A stretch of 64,000 nucleotides of DNA, from positions 1 through 64,000 of the forward strand of contig JADFIG010000006.1 in assembly GCA_022566735.1 (NCBI GenBank), given 5' to 3'. The notes beneath the pieces were generated by a model. That model was given only the letters and a program-made list of their open reading frames with translations. It did not search any database and was not told the origin of the DNA. Positions 28,381-42,075 of this stretch are shown here, piece by piece (position 1 is the first letter of the stretch; every line of letters begins with the position of its first letter). The position numbers and the translations under genes were made by a program. Source of the stretch: Pseudomonadota bacterium (GTDB taxonomy: Bacteria; Pseudomonadota; Gammaproteobacteria; Burkholderiales; Burkholderiaceae_C).

Positions 28381-29370
28381 TCACGGGGTGTTTTTGCGTC
28401 GCGCCCGCGGGTGGGCGGCGTCGTAGACCTGGGCGAGGTGCTGGTAGTCCAGCCGCGTGTAGACCTGGGTGGTGCTGATGTGGGCGTGGCCCAGCAGCTC
28501 CTGCACGGCGCGCAGGTCGCTGCTGGACTGCAGCAGGTGGCTGGCGAAGCTGTGGCGCAGCATGTGCGGGTGCACGTGGGTGGGCAGGCCGGCGTCTTGC
28601 GCCAGCTGCTTGAGGCGGTTGCGCAGCTGCATGGCCGTCAGGCGCCGCCCCAGCCGGCTGAGGAAGAGGGCGGGTTCGGTGGGCGGGGTGAGCAGCTCGC
28701 GCACGGCCAGCCACTGGCGCACCGCCTGCAAGGCCGCCGGGCCGATGGGCACGGTGCGGCGCTTGCTGCCTTTGCCCAGCACATGGGCCTCGGCCGCGTC
28801 GAGGTCCAGCCAGCCGACGGCCTGGGCAGCGGCGTGGACGTCCAGGCTGAGCAGCTCGGCGCTGCGCAGGCCGCTGCTGTAGAGCAACTCGACGATGGCG
28901 TGGTCGCGGGCTTGCAGCCAGGGCGCTTCGCGGGCCAGCCGGGTGGCCGCAGCGGGAGAGGCGGCCCGATCCGCGGGATCGGACGGGCGGTGCTCGGCCA
29001 GGGCCACGGCCTGGTCCACCGACAGGGCCTTGGGCAGGGGGCTGGCGGGCTTGGGCGGCTTCAGGCCGTCGACCGGGTTGGCCGGGATCACCCCCTCGCG
29101 CCCCAGCCAGCGGTAGAAGCCCCGCCAGGCCGACAGGGTGATGGCCAGGCTGCGCGGCCCCTGGCCCTGCGCATGCAGGCGCGCCACCCAGCCGCGCGCA
29201 TGGTGCGGCTTGACCGCTTCCAGGGTCAGGCCCTCGCGTTCGCAAAAGCCGTGGAGCCGCGCCAGCGCGTCGGCGTAGAGGGAGAGCGTGCGCTCGGCCA
29301 GGCGCCGTTGCACGCGCAGGTGCGCCAGGTGGCGCGAGATGGCTTCGGGAGCGGGGGGCGCGGCCGCCAT
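28381..29370 (-). CDS. xerC: Tyrosine recombinase XerC
   Basis: LYSSGLRSAELLSLDV...HPHMLRHSFASHLLQSSSDLRAVQELLGHAHISTTQVYTRLDYQHLAQVYDAAHPRA; dapF-DUF484-xerC order. Confidence 0.93.
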   Translation of the reverse strand: MAAAPPAPEAISRHLAHLRVQRRLAERTLSLYADALARLHGFCEREGLTLEAVKPHHARGWVARLHAQGQGPRSLAITLSAWRGFYRWLGREGVIPANPVDGLKPPKPASPLPKALSVDQAVALAEHRPSDPADRAASPAAATRLAREAPWLQARDHAIVELLYSSGLRSAELLSLDVHAAAQAVGWLDLDAAEAHVLGKGSKRRTVPIGPAALQAVRQWLAVRELLTPPTEPALFLSRLGRRLTAMQLRNRLKQLAQDAGLPTHVHPHMLRHSFASHLLQSSSDLRAVQELLGHAHISTTQVYTRLDYQHLAQVYDAAHPRARRKNTP

Positions 29371-29409
29371 GCGGTGCCTGCTGTGTCCTGGGTCGCGCTC
29401 CGAGCGGCT

Positions 29410-30108
29410 TCAGCGCGCCAGCAGCCGTGCCAGCGCGGCACTGGCGATGTCGCCCACCTGCAGCAGGAAGTCCACGCCCATGTCGGAGGCGTAGCGCGTC
29501 GCGTCGGGCGAGCCCAGCACCAGCAGGCCGTGGCACTGGCCTTCGTGGCGCAGCGGGATCAGCGCCACCGAGGTGATGTGGGCGCTGTCGTCCAGCCACT
29601 TGCTGGCCTCGAAGCCCGAGTTCAGGCCGCAGTAGGGCTGGCCCAGGCTGGCGGCGAAGCTGCGGGTGTCCTCGCTGACCGGCTGGGTGCTGGGCAGGGC
29701 GGCGGCGGTGTCGCGCAGCGGGCGCTCGGTGCTGCCCCACACGCGCACGGCCACCTGCGGGATGAGGAACTCGTGGCGCAGCGTCTCCAGCAGCACCTCG
29801 GGCACGGCGTTGTCGTCGTGGGCCAGCATGATGGTGCGCACCCAGTGGTGCAGGCGGTTGGCGATGGCCTCGTTGTCCTGGCTGAAGCGGATCATCTCGA
29901 TGATGCGCTTTTCCAGGCCGCGGATCTTGTCGCGCAGCATCTCCATCTGGCGCTCCTGCAGCGAGACGGCGCGCTGGCCGTGCGGGCTGGTGAGCTGGAT
30001 GCTGGCCAGCAACTGGGCATTGCGCTCGAAGAAGCCGGGCGTGTGCACCAGGTAGTTGGCGATCTCGTCTTCGGTGATGCCTTGGAGGGTCATGTCAGGG
30101 GTACTCAC
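29410..30108 (-). CDS. DUF484 family protein
   Basis: [56 protein letters not shown]. Confidence 0.88.
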   Translation of the reverse strand: MSTPDMTLQGITEDEIANYLVHTPGFFERNAQLLASIQLTSPHGQRAVSLQERQMEMLRDKIRGLEKRIIEMIRFSQDNEAIANRLHHWVRTIMLAHDDNAVPEVLLETLRHEFLIPQVAVRVWGSTERPLRDTAAALPSTQPVSEDTRSFAASLGQPYCGLNSGFEASKWLDDSAHITSVALIPLRHEGQCHGLLVLGSPDATRYASDMGVDFLLQVGDIASAALARLLAR

Positions 30109-30980
30109 AGTTCGGGAACGTCGATCTCGCCGTCAAACACCTTGACGGCGGGACCGGTCATCAGGACGGGCTGGCCCGGGCCGGCCCAGGAAATGGTCAG
30201 GCGGCCGCCGCGCGTGTCCACGTGCACGGTGGCATCGAGCCAGCCCAGGCGGATGCCGGCCACCACCGCGGCGCAGGCGCCGGAGCCGCAGGCCAGGGTC
30301 TCGCCCGAGCCACGCTCGTAGACGCGCAGGCGGATGTGGCCGCGGTCGACCACTTCCATGAAGCCGGCATTGACCCGGCGCGGGAAGCGCGCATGGCTTT
30401 CGATCTGCGGGCCCAGCTCCTCCACCGGGGCGTGCTCGGCGCTGTCCACGCGCATCACGGCGTGCGGGTTGCCCATGGACACCACGGCCACGTCGACCGG
30501 GTAATCGGCCAGCGGCAGGGGCCACAGCTCGCAGCCGTTGACCAGCTTCGGCGTCAGTCCGGCGTCATCGAAGGGCACCTCGGCGGGCACGAGGAAGGGC
30601 GCGCCCATGTCCACCGTGACGCGGCCGTCGGCCTGCAGGCGCGGCTCGATGATGGCCTTCATCGTCTGCACGCGGATCACGTCTTTCGAGGTCAGGCCGC
30701 TGTCGTGCACGAAGCGCGCGAAGCAGCGCGCGCCATTGCCGCACTGCTCCACCTCGCCGCCGTCGGCGTTCATGATCCGGTAGGTGAAATCGGTGCCGCG
30801 TGCCGCATCGCCGGGCTCGACGATGAGGATCTGGTCGGCGCCGATGCCGAAGCGCCGGTCGGCCAGGAAGCGGTACTGGGCCGGGGACAAGGTCAAGCCC
30901 TGCGCCAGCGGCCCGCGGGTGGCGTCGAGCACGACGAAGTCGTTGCCCGCGCCGTGCATCTTGGTGAAACGCAGCTTCAT
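30105..30980 (-). CDS. dapF: Diaminopimelate epimerase
   Basis: [23 protein letters not shown]...[21 protein letters not shown]...[16 protein letters not shown]. Confidence 0.97.
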   Translation of the reverse strand: MKLRFTKMHGAGNDFVVLDATRGPLAQGLTLSPAQYRFLADRRFGIGADQILIVEPGDAARGTDFTYRIMNADGGEVEQCGNGARCFARFVHDSGLTSKDVIRVQTMKAIIEPRLQADGRVTVDMGAPFLVPAEVPFDDAGLTPKLVNGCELWPLPLADYPVDVAVVSMGNPHAVMRVDSAEHAPVEELGPQIESHARFPRRVNAGFMEVVDRGHIRLRVYERGSGETLACGSGACAAVVAGIRLGWLDATVHVDTRGGRLTISWAGPGQPVLMTGPAVKVFDGEIDVPEL

Positions 30981-31035
30981 GCGGCCATTATCGGGCCGCT
31001 GGCGCTGCGTGTCAGGCCCAGCCCCGGCCGAGGCG

Positions 31036-32610
31036 TCAGCCCAGGGCTTCGATGTGGAAGCGCTGCACCGTCTGCGACAGGTCGATGGCTTGCTGGCGCA
31101 GGCTGTCGGCGGCGGCGGCCGACTGCTCCACCAGGGCGGCGTTCTGCTGTGTCATGTGGTCGAGTTGGGTCACCGACTGCGTGACCTGGCCGATGCCGCT
31201 GGACTGCTGGCGGGTGGCGTCGGCGATCTCGGCCATGGCCTGCGACACGCGCTGGATGGCGTCGACGATCTCGCTCATCACCGAGCCGGCCTCGCGCACC
31301 TTCTGCGAACCCACTTCCACGCGCTCGGTGGACTGGCCGATCAGGCCCTTGATCTCGCGGGCGGCCTCGGCGCTGCGTTGCGCCAGCGAACGCACCTCGC
31401 CGGCCACCACGGCGAAGCCACGGCCCTGTTCGCCCGCGCGGGCGGCTTCCACGGCGGCGTTCAGCGCCAGGATGTTGGTCTGGAAGGCGATGCCATCGAT
31501 CACGCCGATGATGTCGGCGATCTGGCGCGAGGCCTGGCTGATCTCGTCCATGTGCTGCACCACCGAGCTGACCACCTCGCCACCGGCGGCGGCGCGCTGG
31601 CTGGCGGTGTTGGCCAGGTGGTTGGCGACGTTGGCCGAATCGGCCGAGTGCTCCACGGTCTTGCTCAGCTCGTCCATGGACGAGGCGGCTTCCTGCAGGT
31701 TGGAGGCGGTCTGCTCGGTGCGGGTCGACAGGTCCTGGTTGCCGGCGGCGATCTCGGTGGAGGCCGTCAGCATGCTCTCCGAAGAGTCGCGCACCGAGGC
31801 CACCATCTCGCGCAGGCCCTCCTGCATGGTTTTCATCGACGTCATCAGGTGGGCGATCTCGTCCTTGCCCGCGGGGACGATCTCGCGGGTCAGGTCGCCA
31901 TGGGCGATGGCCTGGGTGATGTCTTCGGCGCGCTTGAGCGGACGGGTGATCGAGTAGATCGTGGCGCCCATCAGCGGCAGGAAGATGATGCCCGGCGACC
32001 ACAGCAGCACCCACAGCGAGGTGATGGCCGAGGTGACTTCCTCGGCCACGGCGTCGCGGTGCTGGTCGGCCACCGTGGTGACCTCGCTGTTGAGCTTGGC
32101 GGCCACGGCTTCGACCTGGTCGGCCTCCAGGCGGGCCGGTTCGCTCGACTGGTAGGCCTCGGCCGAGGAGCCCAGGGCGTTGGCGACGATCAGCTCCAGC
32201 GTGGGCGTCAGGCCCTTGCCGTAGCCCTCCAGCTTGCCCTTGAGGGCGTCGGCCTGCTGGCGGATCTGCTCGGTCGGAGCCACCTTGGCCAGGCCTTCGG
32301 AGGCCTTGATGGATTCCGCCAGGGCCAGCTTCCAGGCCTTGAAATGGCCCTCGGCCGTGACCGAGTCGCCGGTGTTGATGATGGCGGCCTTCTCCTGGCC
32401 GCGCAGCTTGCTGAGGTTCAGCGCCAGGTCGGCCATGCGCTGCGTGGCAGCGAACTCCTGCTGGGCAAAGCTGTCGAATTCATCCTTGAGCGACAACAGA
32501 CGCCAGCTCATGCCGATGCCCACGATCGTGCCGATGACGACGACCAGGGCCATGCAGGCGATCAGGCGGGACCGGATGGAAAAGCCCCGCAACCATGTGA
32601 TCCAGTTCAT
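31036..32610 (-). CDS. Methyl-accepting chemotaxis protein
   Basis: [62 protein letters not shown] and TM segments. Confidence 0.95.
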   Translation of the reverse strand: MNWITWLRGFSIRSRLIACMALVVVIGTIVGIGMSWRLLSLKDEFDSFAQQEFAATQRMADLALNLSKLRGQEKAAIINTGDSVTAEGHFKAWKLALAESIKASEGLAKVAPTEQIRQQADALKGKLEGYGKGLTPTLELIVANALGSSAEAYQSSEPARLEADQVEAVAAKLNSEVTTVADQHRDAVAEEVTSAITSLWVLLWSPGIIFLPLMGATIYSITRPLKRAEDITQAIAHGDLTREIVPAGKDEIAHLMTSMKTMQEGLREMVASVRDSSESMLTASTEIAAGNQDLSTRTEQTASNLQEAASSMDELSKTVEHSADSANVANHLANTASQRAAAGGEVVSSVVQHMDEISQASRQIADIIGVIDGIAFQTNILALNAAVEAARAGEQGRGFAVVAGEVRSLAQRSAEAAREIKGLIGQSTERVEVGSQKVREAGSVMSEIVDAIQRVSQAMAEIADATRQQSSGIGQVTQSVTQLDHMTQQNAALVEQSAAAADSLRQQAIDLSQTVQRFHIEALG

Positions 32611-32699
32611 GAACCAGAACTCCTCAACGCTTGGAAGGTGTTCTGGTATCGGCGCCGGGTGGGGCAACTTGAATCAGGGTGATCGCGGATTGATCTGCG

Positions 32700-33644
32700 T
32701 CAGTACAAGCCGGGCTCGCCCGGCGGGCGGGTCTTGAAGCGTTTGTGCACCCACAGGTACTGGGCCGGGTTCTTCAGGATCTCGCCCTCGATGAAGCGGT
32801 TGAGCGCCAGGGTGTCGGCCTCGGCATCGGCGGTGGGGAAACCGGCCAGCGGCGCCAGGAAGCGCACCTTCCAGCCCCGTCCGCCCGGCAGCAGCTCCGC
32901 GATCACGGGCTGCACCACCATGTTCAGCATGCGCGACATGCGCGAGGGCGCCAGCAGGGTGGCCGCGGGCACGCCGAAGAACGGCACGAAGGCAGCGTCC
33001 TGCATGCCGAAATCCATGTCGGGCAGGTTGAAGAAGCCGCGGCCGACCTTGATGGCGCGCAGCAGCGGCTTGATCGAGTCCTGGCGGGGGAAGATCTCGG
33101 CGTCGCCGAAGCGCAGCCGGCCCTGCTTCATGAGGCGGTCGAGCAGCGGGTGGCTCTGCGACTGGTAGATCGAGGCGCCCGGTTGTCGCTGGCACAGCAG
33201 GATGGCCGCACCGGCCACGTCCAGGCCCACGAAGTGCGGGCACAGCCACATGGTGGCGCGGCCTTCTTCGCGCCAGACGCGCTCGGCCAGGTCGATGTCG
33301 CCCTCGACCTGGATGAGGCCCTGGATGCGTGCGGCCGGAGCCCACCACAGCACGGCGCGGTCCAGCAGGCTCTGCGTCAGCCACTGGAAGTGCTGCTTCA
33401 GCAGGGCCTGGCGTTCGGTCAGCGGCAGGGTGGGAAAGCACAGCGCCAGGTTGCGCAGACCGACCTTGCGGCGCGAGCCGGCCAGGCGGTAGAGCAGCCG
33501 GCCCATGCCCCGTGCGATGGCCGCCAGCACCGGCAGCGGCAGCCAGTGCAGCAGCCACAGCAGGGCCAGTCCGAGGCGGATGCCGACCTCGCTGGCCCCT
33601 TCAGCCAGGCGCTCGCCCAGGGGCCGTGCCCGAGGCCCGCTCAT
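32700..33644 (-). CDS. LpxL/HtrB-like lysophospholipid (lipid A) acyltransferase
   Basis: [26 protein letters not shown]...[12 protein letters not shown]...[17 protein letters not shown]; tail [23 protein letters not shown]. Confidence 0.88.
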   Translation of the reverse strand: MSGPRARPLGERLAEGASEVGIRLGLALLWLLHWLPLPVLAAIARGMGRLLYRLAGSRRKVGLRNLALCFPTLPLTERQALLKQHFQWLTQSLLDRAVLWWAPAARIQGLIQVEGDIDLAERVWREEGRATMWLCPHFVGLDVAGAAILLCQRQPGASIYQSQSHPLLDRLMKQGRLRFGDAEIFPRQDSIKPLLRAIKVGRGFFNLPDMDFGMQDAAFVPFFGVPAATLLAPSRMSRMLNMVVQPVIAELLPGGRGWKVRFLAPLAGFPTADAEADTLALNRFIEGEILKNPAQYLWVHKRFKTRPPGEPGLY

Positions 33645-34600
33645 GCGCCGCCCCCGCTGGCTTTTTCCGGGGTGGCCGAGGTCAGGATCTCGGCGCGCGG
33701 GCCCTTGTAGCGGTTGTAGCCCCACAGGTACTGCTCGGGCGCTTGCATGATGAGGCTTTCCATGAGCTCGTTGATGGCGGCTGCGGATTGTGCCGCATCG
33801 CCTGCGGCCAGCAGGGCCTCGGTGTCGGGCGGCACCCGCGTGGCGTGCACCACGTAATCGCAGCCACGGCGCCAGCGGGCCAGCGGGCCCAGGCGCTCGC
33901 CGCGCAGCAGCACGACGGCGCAGCGCGTCTGGGCCACCAGCTTGGCGGCCATCGTCATCGTGTAGGCCTCGCGGCCGAAGAAGGGCGCCCACACGCCCAT
34001 GCCTTCGGGCGGCACCTGGTCGGGCAGCAGGCCCACGGTCTGGCCCGACTTGAGCGCCCGCAGCATCTGGCGCACCCCGCTGAGCGTGGCCGGGCTGGTC
34101 AACATGCCGGGGCGGTTGCGGGCGTTTTTCATCATCTCGGCCAGCCAGGCCTGCTTGGCCGGGCGGTAGAGCGCGGTGATGGCTTGCTGCGCGCCGAAGC
34201 GCTCGGCATAGGCCTGCGCGGTGATCTCGAAGCAACCCAGGTGGGGGGTGAGCAGCAGCAGGCCACGGCCCTCGGCCAGGGCCTCGGCGACGCGCTCCGG
34301 GTGGGCCCACTGCACGCGCCTGCCCAGGGCGTGGTCGCGGGGGCGGCCCCACAGGCGGGGCAACTCGCCCACCATCTTGCCGGCGTGCGCCACGGCGCCG
34401 GCCACCTGCCAGGCGCTCAGGCCGGCCGCGCGTGCGTGCGCCACCAGCCGACGGCGGTAGGTGGGCGACAGCAGAAAGGCCAGCCAGCCCAGCAGGCTGC
34501 CCAGGGGGTGCAACACGGCCAGGGGCCAGGCGGACAGCAGGGAAAACAGGCGGGCCATGCGAAAAAGCGGAGCGACGACGGGCGACGGGTGATTCTGCAC
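33641..34600 (-). CDS. LpxL/HtrB-like lysophospholipid (lipid A) acyltransferase
   Basis: [21 protein letters not shown]...[18 protein letters not shown]...[19 protein letters not shown]...[15 protein letters not shown]. Confidence 0.88.
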   Translation of the reverse strand: MQNHPSPVVAPLFRMARLFSLLSAWPLAVLHPLGSLLGWLAFLLSPTYRRRLVAHARAAGLSAWQVAGAVAHAGKMVGELPRLWGRPRDHALGRRVQWAHPERVAEALAEGRGLLLLTPHLGCFEITAQAYAERFGAQQAITALYRPAKQAWLAEMMKNARNRPGMLTSPATLSGVRQMLRALKSGQTVGLLPDQVPPEGMGVWAPFFGREAYTMTMAAKLVAQTRCAVVLLRGERLGPLARWRRGCDYVVHATRVPPDTEALLAAGDAAQSAAAINELMESLIMQAPEQYLWGYNRYKGPRAEILTSATPEKASGGGA

Positions 34601-34657
34601 GAGCCGCGGGCGCCCCCGGGCGTCCGAAGTGGCCGCAAATCCACTACACTGTTTGCC

Positions 34658-34769
34658 ATCGCCGAGTTAACAGGACAACTTGCGGGGCGATTCAAACATG
34701 CCGCTAAAGCGTTCGCCGCTGCCCGGAAGGTGACTCCACCGAATCCCACAGCCTCGGCGACGCCGAGGT
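34658..34769 (+). promoter_or_regulatory. Candidate structured 5' leader of metK
   Basis: Nested pairing ATCGCC(34658-63)/GGCGAT(34686-91) with AGTT/AACT inside; CCTCGGC-gac-GCCGAGG hairpin 34752-34768. Confidence 0.4.
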
Positions 34770-34798
34770 TTGATGTCACTTTTTCTGGAGCACACAGC

Positions 34799-35980
34799 GT
34801 GTCGAACGATTTCCTCTTCACTTCCGAATCCGTCTCGGAAGGCCACCCGGACAAGGTCGCCGACCAGATTTCCGATGCCATCCTGGACGCCATCTTCGAG
34901 CAGGACCCCAAGTCCCGCGTGGCGGCCGAGACCCTGACCAACACCGGTCTGGTCGTGCTGGCCGGTGAGATCACCACCAACGCCCACGTCGACTACATCC
35001 AGGTCGCGCGCGACACCATCAAGCGCATCGGCTACGACAACACCGAGTACGGCATCGACCACAAGGGTTGCGCCGTGCTGGTCGCCTACGACAAGCAGTC
35101 CAACGACATCGCCCAGGGCGTGGACCATGCCTCCGACGACTACCTCAACATCGGTGCCGGCGACCAGGGCCTGATGTTCGGCTACGCCTGCGACGAGACG
35201 CCCGAGCTGATGCCCGCGCCGATCTACTACGCCCACCGCCTGGTGGAGCGCCAGGCCCAGCTGCGCAAGGATGGCCGCCTGCCCTTCCTGCGCCCGGACG
35301 CCAAGAGCCAGGTCACCATGCGCTATGTCGATGGCAAGCCGCACAGCATCGACACCGTGGTGCTGTCGACCCAGCACAGCCCCGACCAGTCCGAGACCCC
35401 GACCAAGATGAAGGACAGCTTCATCGAGGCCGTGATCGAAGAGATCATCAAGCCGGTGCTGCCCAAGGAATGGCTCAACGAGACCCGCTACCTGATCAAC
35501 CCGACCGGCCGTTTCGTCATCGGTGGCCCGCAGGGTGACTGCGGCCTGACCGGCCGCAAGATCATTGTCGACACCTACGGCGGCGCCTGCCCGCACGGCG
35601 GTGGCGCCTTCTCGGGCAAGGACCCCTCCAAGGTGGACCGCTCGGCCGCCTACGCTGCCCGCTACGTCGCCAAGAACGTGGTGGCCGCCGGCCTGGCCCG
35701 CCAGTGCCAGGTGCAGGTGGCTTACGCCATCGGCGTGGCCAAGCCCATGAACGTGACCGTCTACACCGAAGGCACCGGCGTGATCCCCGACGAGCAGATC
35801 GCCAAGCTGGTCAACGAGCACTTCGACCTGCGTCCCAAGGGCATCATCCAGATGCTGGACCTGCTGCGCCCGATCTACACCAAGACCGCCGCTTACGGCC
35901 ACTTCGGTCGCGAAGAGCCCGAGTTCACCTGGGAAAAGACGGACAAGGCAGCCTCGCTGCGTGCAGCGGCTGGCCTGTAA
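34799..35980 (+). CDS. metK: S-adenosylmethionine synthetase (GTG start)
   Basis: [45 protein letters not shown]...[12 protein letters not shown]; in-frame GTG at 34799. Confidence 0.96.
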   Translation: MSNDFLFTSESVSEGHPDKVADQISDAILDAIFEQDPKSRVAAETLTNTGLVVLAGEITTNAHVDYIQVARDTIKRIGYDNTEYGIDHKGCAVLVAYDKQSNDIAQGVDHASDDYLNIGAGDQGLMFGYACDETPELMPAPIYYAHRLVERQAQLRKDGRLPFLRPDAKSQVTMRYVDGKPHSIDTVVLSTQHSPDQSETPTKMKDSFIEAVIEEIIKPVLPKEWLNETRYLINPTGRFVIGGPQGDCGLTGRKIIVDTYGGACPHGGGAFSGKDPSKVDRSAAYAARYVAKNVVAAGLARQCQVQVAYAIGVAKPMNVTVYTEGTGVIPDEQIAKLVNEHFDLRPKGIIQMLDLLRPIYTKTAAYGHFGREEPEFTWEKTDKAASLRAAAGL

Positions 35981-36070
35981 GGACAGCATCCGCCGCCGGC
36001 GGCTCGGCGGCCTCGCGGCGAGGCCCCGTCAGGGGCCGCAGCCACCAGACCGTTGCGAGCCCCCAAAGCC

Positions 36071-36096
36071 AAAGCCCCGCACTGCGGGGCTTTTTT
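36071..36096 (+). terminator. Rho-independent terminator of metK (possibly bidirectional)
   Basis: AAAGCCCCGCactGCGGGGCTTTTTT. Confidence 0.88.
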
Positions 36097-36144
36097 CATG
36101 GGCGGAGCAACCGCGGTCGCTCCATCGCAGGCAGGGCTCAGCGC

Positions 36145-37674
36145 TCAGGCCGTGCGGAACACGTTGACCGCACCCGACAGGCGCTGGGCCTGATCGCGCA
36201 TGCTCTGCGCGGCCGCGGCCGATTGCTCGACCAGCGCGGCGTTCTGCTGCGTCATCTGGTCCAGGTGCGTGACCGCCGTGGTGATCTGGCGGATGCCATC
36301 GCTTTGCTCCGAGGCCGAGGCGCTGATGTCGCCCATCATGTCGGTGACGCGCTGGATGGCCGAGACGATGTCGTCCATGGCGTGGCCGGCCTGGCCCACC
36401 AGCTCGGCGCCTGAATCGACGCGCTCGCTGGAGGCCGCGATCAGCGCCTTGATCTCGCGGGCGGCGTTGGCCGAGCGCTGCGCCAGCGAGCGCACCTCGG
36501 AGGCCACCACGGCGAAACCGCGGCCCTGTTCGCCGGCGCGGGCGGCCTCCACCGCGGCGTTCAGCGCCAGGATGTTGGTCTGGAAGGCGATGCCGTCGAT
36601 CACGCCGATGATGTCGTTGATCTTGCGCGACGAGGTGGCGATGTCCTCCATCGTGGCCACCACCTGGTGCACCACCTGGCCGCCGCGCTGGGCGGCGTCG
36701 CTGGCCGAGGCCGCCAGCTGGTTGGCCTGCGAGGCGGCCTGGGCCGAGTGGGTCACGGTGCCGGCCAGCTGCTCCATCGACGAGGCGGTTTCCTGCAGGC
36801 TGGAGGCGGTCTGCTCGGTGCGGTTGGAGAGGTCCTGGTTGCCCGTGGCGATCTCCGACGACGCGGTGTGGATGCTCTCGGTGCTGTGGCGGACCTCGCG
36901 CACCAGGGCGCCCAGCGAGGCGGTCATGTCGTGGAGCGACTTCATCAGCGCGCCGAACTCGTCCTGGCGGTTGAGGTTGACGCGCACGCTGAGGTCGCCC
37001 TGGGCGATGTGGGCGGCGACCTGGATGGCCTCCTGCAGGGGCGTCTGGATCGAGCGGATCAGGAAGTGGGCGCCGACGGCGGTGGCGATCAGCACGGCCA
37101 GCACCATCAGGCCGGCCGTCGTGGTGATGTTGCGGCGCGCCGCCGAGATCTCGCTCTGGATGCGGCGGCCCTCTTCCTCCTGCAGCGCGGCAAAGCCTTG
37201 CAGGGCTTCGGCGTAGGCGTTGGTCAGGGGCACGAACTCCTTGAGCACCTTCTCGCGGGAGGTGTCCATCTGGCCGCTGTCGCGCAGGGCGGCGAGTTCC
37301 TTGTTCAGCGCCAGGGTCTGCTTGCGCAGCTCGGCCACCTTGGCCATCTGGTCGCGGTCCTTGTCGCTCAGCGGCATCTCCTGGATGCTTTTCTGGATGC
37401 GGGTGATTTCTTCGATGGTGCTCGCGTTCGTCTTGGCAAACGTCTGCGCCACGAAGGGGTCGCTGCTGAGCGCGGCGGCGACGACGCGTGTGATGGTGTT
37501 GGTGCTCAGGCGCGCCCACTGGTTGGCCGCGTGCAGCTTGGCGTCGCTGACCTGCAGGGCCGCGTTGGCCGACTGCTGCTGGTGGGCAGAACGCCAGGCC
37601 GCCAGGGCGACCGTGCCCAGCATGGCCACGATCAGGGCGGCAACCGCAGCCCACAGCTTGACCGAAATCCTCAT
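36145..37674 (-). CDS. Methyl-accepting chemotaxis protein
   Basis: [58 protein letters not shown]; periplasmic helical domain. Confidence 0.95.
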   Translation of the reverse strand: MRISVKLWAAVAALIVAMLGTVALAAWRSAHQQQSANAALQVSDAKLHAANQWARLSTNTITRVVAAALSSDPFVAQTFAKTNASTIEEITRIQKSIQEMPLSDKDRDQMAKVAELRKQTLALNKELAALRDSGQMDTSREKVLKEFVPLTNAYAEALQGFAALQEEEGRRIQSEISAARRNITTTAGLMVLAVLIATAVGAHFLIRSIQTPLQEAIQVAAHIAQGDLSVRVNLNRQDEFGALMKSLHDMTASLGALVREVRHSTESIHTASSEIATGNQDLSNRTEQTASSLQETASSMEQLAGTVTHSAQAASQANQLAASASDAAQRGGQVVHQVVATMEDIATSSRKINDIIGVIDGIAFQTNILALNAAVEAARAGEQGRGFAVVASEVRSLAQRSANAAREIKALIAASSERVDSGAELVGQAGHAMDDIVSAIQRVTDMMGDISASASEQSDGIRQITTAVTHLDQMTQQNAALVEQSAAAAQSMRDQAQRLSGAVNVFRTA

Positions 37675-37929
37675 GTTTGTCTCCGTGCCGGAAGTGCCTG
37701 CGCCAGCGCGCGGCCCCCAAAAGGTGAATCAGAGATGGGACGTGCGAGGCGCTGGGGGTGGCGCTGTCTCGCTCGGGATGTATCGGTCGCTGGCGGGCAA
37801 ACTGAAGGACGGTGGCATGCGCGCAACTATGTCGCGACAGGTGCGCATTTCATGTGACCAAATTCACCGGGACGCCCTAGGATCTGTAATTCGGTCAGCG
37901 CCTCGGTGGGCGGTGGCCGCGATGGATTC

Positions 37930-39201
37930 ATGCTCAAAAAGATCCCGACCCATCAGCTCTGTGTTGGCATGTTCGTGCACGAGGTGTGCGGCTCGTGGCT
38001 GTCGCATCCCTTCTGGCGTTCGGCCTTCAAGGTGAGCGATGCCCGCCAGATCGCGCAACTCGTGGCCGCGGTCCAGGAGGTGGTGATCGACACCGGCAAG
38101 GGCCTGGACGTGGCGCCGCCTGCGGCCCGCACGACCTTCATGGACGACGTCGAGATCCACGAGGCGGACCTCGCCCCCAGCCCGCAGGCCGTCGGTTCCG
38201 GTGTGGCCGGCGAGGCCGGGCTGGGCATGCGCCTGCCTCCGCCCGCGGCGACCAGCTTCCAGGACGAGGTGCTGCGCGCCTCGCGCATCGTCGCGCAGTC
38301 GCGCACGGCCATGAAGTCCATGTTCCAGGACGCGCGCATGGGCAAGGCGATCGACGCCGAGCACTGCCTGCCCCTGGTCAGCGACATCGCCGAGTCGGTG
38401 CAGCGCAACCCCGGCGCCATCGTCAGCCTGGCGCGCCTGAAGACCAGCGACGACTACACCTTCATGCACTCGGTGGCGGTGTGCGCCCTGATGGTGGCGC
38501 TGGCCCGCCAACTGGGGCTCAGCGACAGTGACACCCGCGAAGCCGGCCTGGCCGGCCTGGTGCACGACCTGGGCAAGGCCATGATGCCGCTGGAGGTGCT
38601 CAACAAGCCGGGCGCCCTGACCAGCGAAGAGTTCGCCATCATGAAGAACCACCCCGCGGCCGGGCACAAGATGCTGGTCGAGGGCAAGGGCGTGGGGCCC
38701 ATCCCGCTGGACGTCTGCCTGCACCACCACGAGAAGGTCAACGGCAAGGGCTACCCGCACGGCCTCAAGGGCGACGAGATCAGCCTGTTCGCCAGGATGG
38801 GCGCGGTCTGCGATGTCTACGACGCCATCACCTCCAACCGGCCGTACAAGGCGGGCTGGGATCCGGCCGACTCGATCACCAAGATGGCGCAGTGGGCCAA
38901 GGACGGCCACTTCGACGAGCGCATCTTCCAGGCCTTCGTCAAGAGCATCGGCATCTACCCGACGGGCTCGCTCGTCAAGCTCAAGTCGGGGCGCCTGGCC
39001 ATCGTGGTCGAGCAGGGTGAAAGCTCCCTGCTCAGCCCCATCGTCAAGGTCTTCTACTCGACCAAGGCCAGCGAGCCCCTGGTGCCCGAGCGGCTGGACC
39101 TGGGCCAGTCGGCCGACCAGATCGTCAGCCGGGAAAGCCCCGCGGTCTGGGGTTTCAAGAACCTCGACGAGCTGTGGCTGCCGCCCGAGGCGCGGGCCTG
39201 A
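37930..39201 (+). CDS. HD-GYP domain protein with N-terminal DUF3391-like region (putative c-di-GMP phosphodiesterase)
   Basis: MLKKIPTHQLCVGMFVHEVCGSWLSHPF...LVHDLGKAMMPLEVLNKPG...HHEKVNGKGYPHGLKGDEISLFARM. Confidence 0.93.
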   Translation: MLKKIPTHQLCVGMFVHEVCGSWLSHPFWRSAFKVSDARQIAQLVAAVQEVVIDTGKGLDVAPPAARTTFMDDVEIHEADLAPSPQAVGSGVAGEAGLGMRLPPPAATSFQDEVLRASRIVAQSRTAMKSMFQDARMGKAIDAEHCLPLVSDIAESVQRNPGAIVSLARLKTSDDYTFMHSVAVCALMVALARQLGLSDSDTREAGLAGLVHDLGKAMMPLEVLNKPGALTSEEFAIMKNHPAAGHKMLVEGKGVGPIPLDVCLHHHEKVNGKGYPHGLKGDEISLFARMGAVCDVYDAITSNRPYKAGWDPADSITKMAQWAKDGHFDERIFQAFVKSIGIYPTGSLVKLKSGRLAIVVEQGESSLLSPIVKVFYSTKASEPLVPERLDLGQSADQIVSRESPAVWGFKNLDELWLPPEARA

Positions 39202-39225
39202 GCCCGGCCTGAGGGGCCACCGGCC

Positions 39226-40851
<1,626 letters not shown>

Positions 40852-40988
40852 GGCGGGCTGGAGGCGTGCAGGGGCCTTGCGGCGGGGTTCTGGCGGCAGG
40901 TCGCCAGTGGCGACGCGGTCAATCGCGCATTGTCTCAGGCTTGGCGCCCGTGGTGTGTGGCGCTGCCGTCGGGGGCCGCACAAACGAA

Positions 40989-41010
40989 CATGGCGCCCGA
41001 AGGCGCCATG
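40989..41010 (-). terminator. Putative terminator of the PEP-CTERM gene: 9-bp stem with UUCG loop
   Basis: Minus strand: CATGGCGCC-TTCG-GGCGCCATG; weak T-tract. Confidence 0.55.
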
Positions 41011-41056
41011 GAGGCAGGCCAGGCCGCAAGGGGCCAGGGGCAGGCGCCGAACGGCC

Positions 41057-41854
41057 TCAGGCGGCCTTGCGGCGGCGGGCCACCAGACCGGCCACGGCCA
41101 GACCGGCCAGGGCGATGGCGTGGCTGGAGGGCTCGGGCACGGCGGTCATGGCGATGCTGCCAGTGGGCAGGCCGGCGCTGGTGGGCGACCAGTTGCTGGC
41201 ATTCGCGAAGGCGCTCAGCCACTCGGCCTTGCTCTTGGCCGGGCCGGCCAGCACGGAAGCGTTGATGGCGATGGTGCCGCCAACCGGGTAGTTCAGCGTC
41301 ACGGCGGTGCTGCCAGCCGTCAGGCCCGGGACCACGCCGCCGGTGCTCGCACTGGTGGCGACCTCGAAGCCGTTGGTGTCGTCCAGGGTGTACAGCGCCG
41401 TCTGCGTGGCGGTGTTGAACAGCGGGTTGCTGGGGTTGCTGTTCTGGAAGGCGGTGATCTGGTCGCCCGCGGTGCTCAGGGCCAGGGGGGCGTAGGAGCC
41501 CGCGGTGGCGCCGGTGATCCCGCCGGTGACGCCGTCGGTGGTGAAGCTGGCGTTGGTCGACAGCACGATGGTGCCGGCGGCCACGTTGCTGGCGGCGGTC
41601 CACTTGGTGAGGTTCTCGTTGCCGTCGCCGTCGGTGGCGGAGCTGCCGCGGAAGGCGGTGCCGGTCCAGCCGTTGTCGGTGAAGTAGACCACTTCGCCGG
41701 CGCTGATGTTGCTCAGGGCGACGAAGGCGAAGGAGTCGATGGCGCCGTTGTTGATGCGACCGATGATGGCGATGTCGCCAGCGGTCAGGGCGGCCTGGGC
41801 GGCGCCCGCGGTGCCCAGGGCCAGCAGCAGGGCGGAAAGCTTGTGGAACTTCAT
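41057..41854 (-). CDS. PEP-CTERM sorting domain protein
   Basis: Signal peptide MKFHKLSALLLALGTAGAAQA and C-terminus VPEPSSHAIALAGLAVAGLVARRRKAA. Confidence 0.88.
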   Translation of the reverse strand: MKFHKLSALLLALGTAGAAQAALTAGDIAIIGRINNGAIDSFAFVALSNISAGEVVYFTDNGWTGTAFRGSSATDGDGNENLTKWTAASNVAAGTIVLSTNASFTTDGVTGGITGATAGSYAPLALSTAGDQITAFQNSNPSNPLFNTATQTALYTLDDTNGFEVATSASTGGVVPGLTAGSTAVTLNYPVGGTIAINASVLAGPAKSKAEWLSAFANASNWSPTSAGLPTGSIAMTAVPEPSSHAIALAGLAVAGLVARRRKAA

Positions 41855-42075
41855 GGGAACTCCGTGCAGGGGATGGGATCGGACGGACGGCCCGTTCACC
41901 ACGAACCAGGATTCACAATCTAGGAAAGCGCCGTGAAATGCCCATGAACGGCGCGACGCGGATGTGCGCCGCAAGGACCATGGTCTGGCGACATTTGCGG
42001 CGGGATGGTGTCCAATGGGGTGTCCGATGGGCGGTGCGCATCGCGAGAGAGGCAGGCCGACGCGTGAGTTCCCTG

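Noticed and set aside
33329-34798. 490-aa N-terminal extension of the metK ORF
   Set aside because: Lies antisense to the acyltransferase genes; a GTG at 34799 gives the canonical MetK N-terminus
35981-36070. GC-rich palindromic sequence after metK as a possible REP element
   Set aside because: Single copy noticed in this window; cannot be distinguished from GC-rich read-through before the terminator
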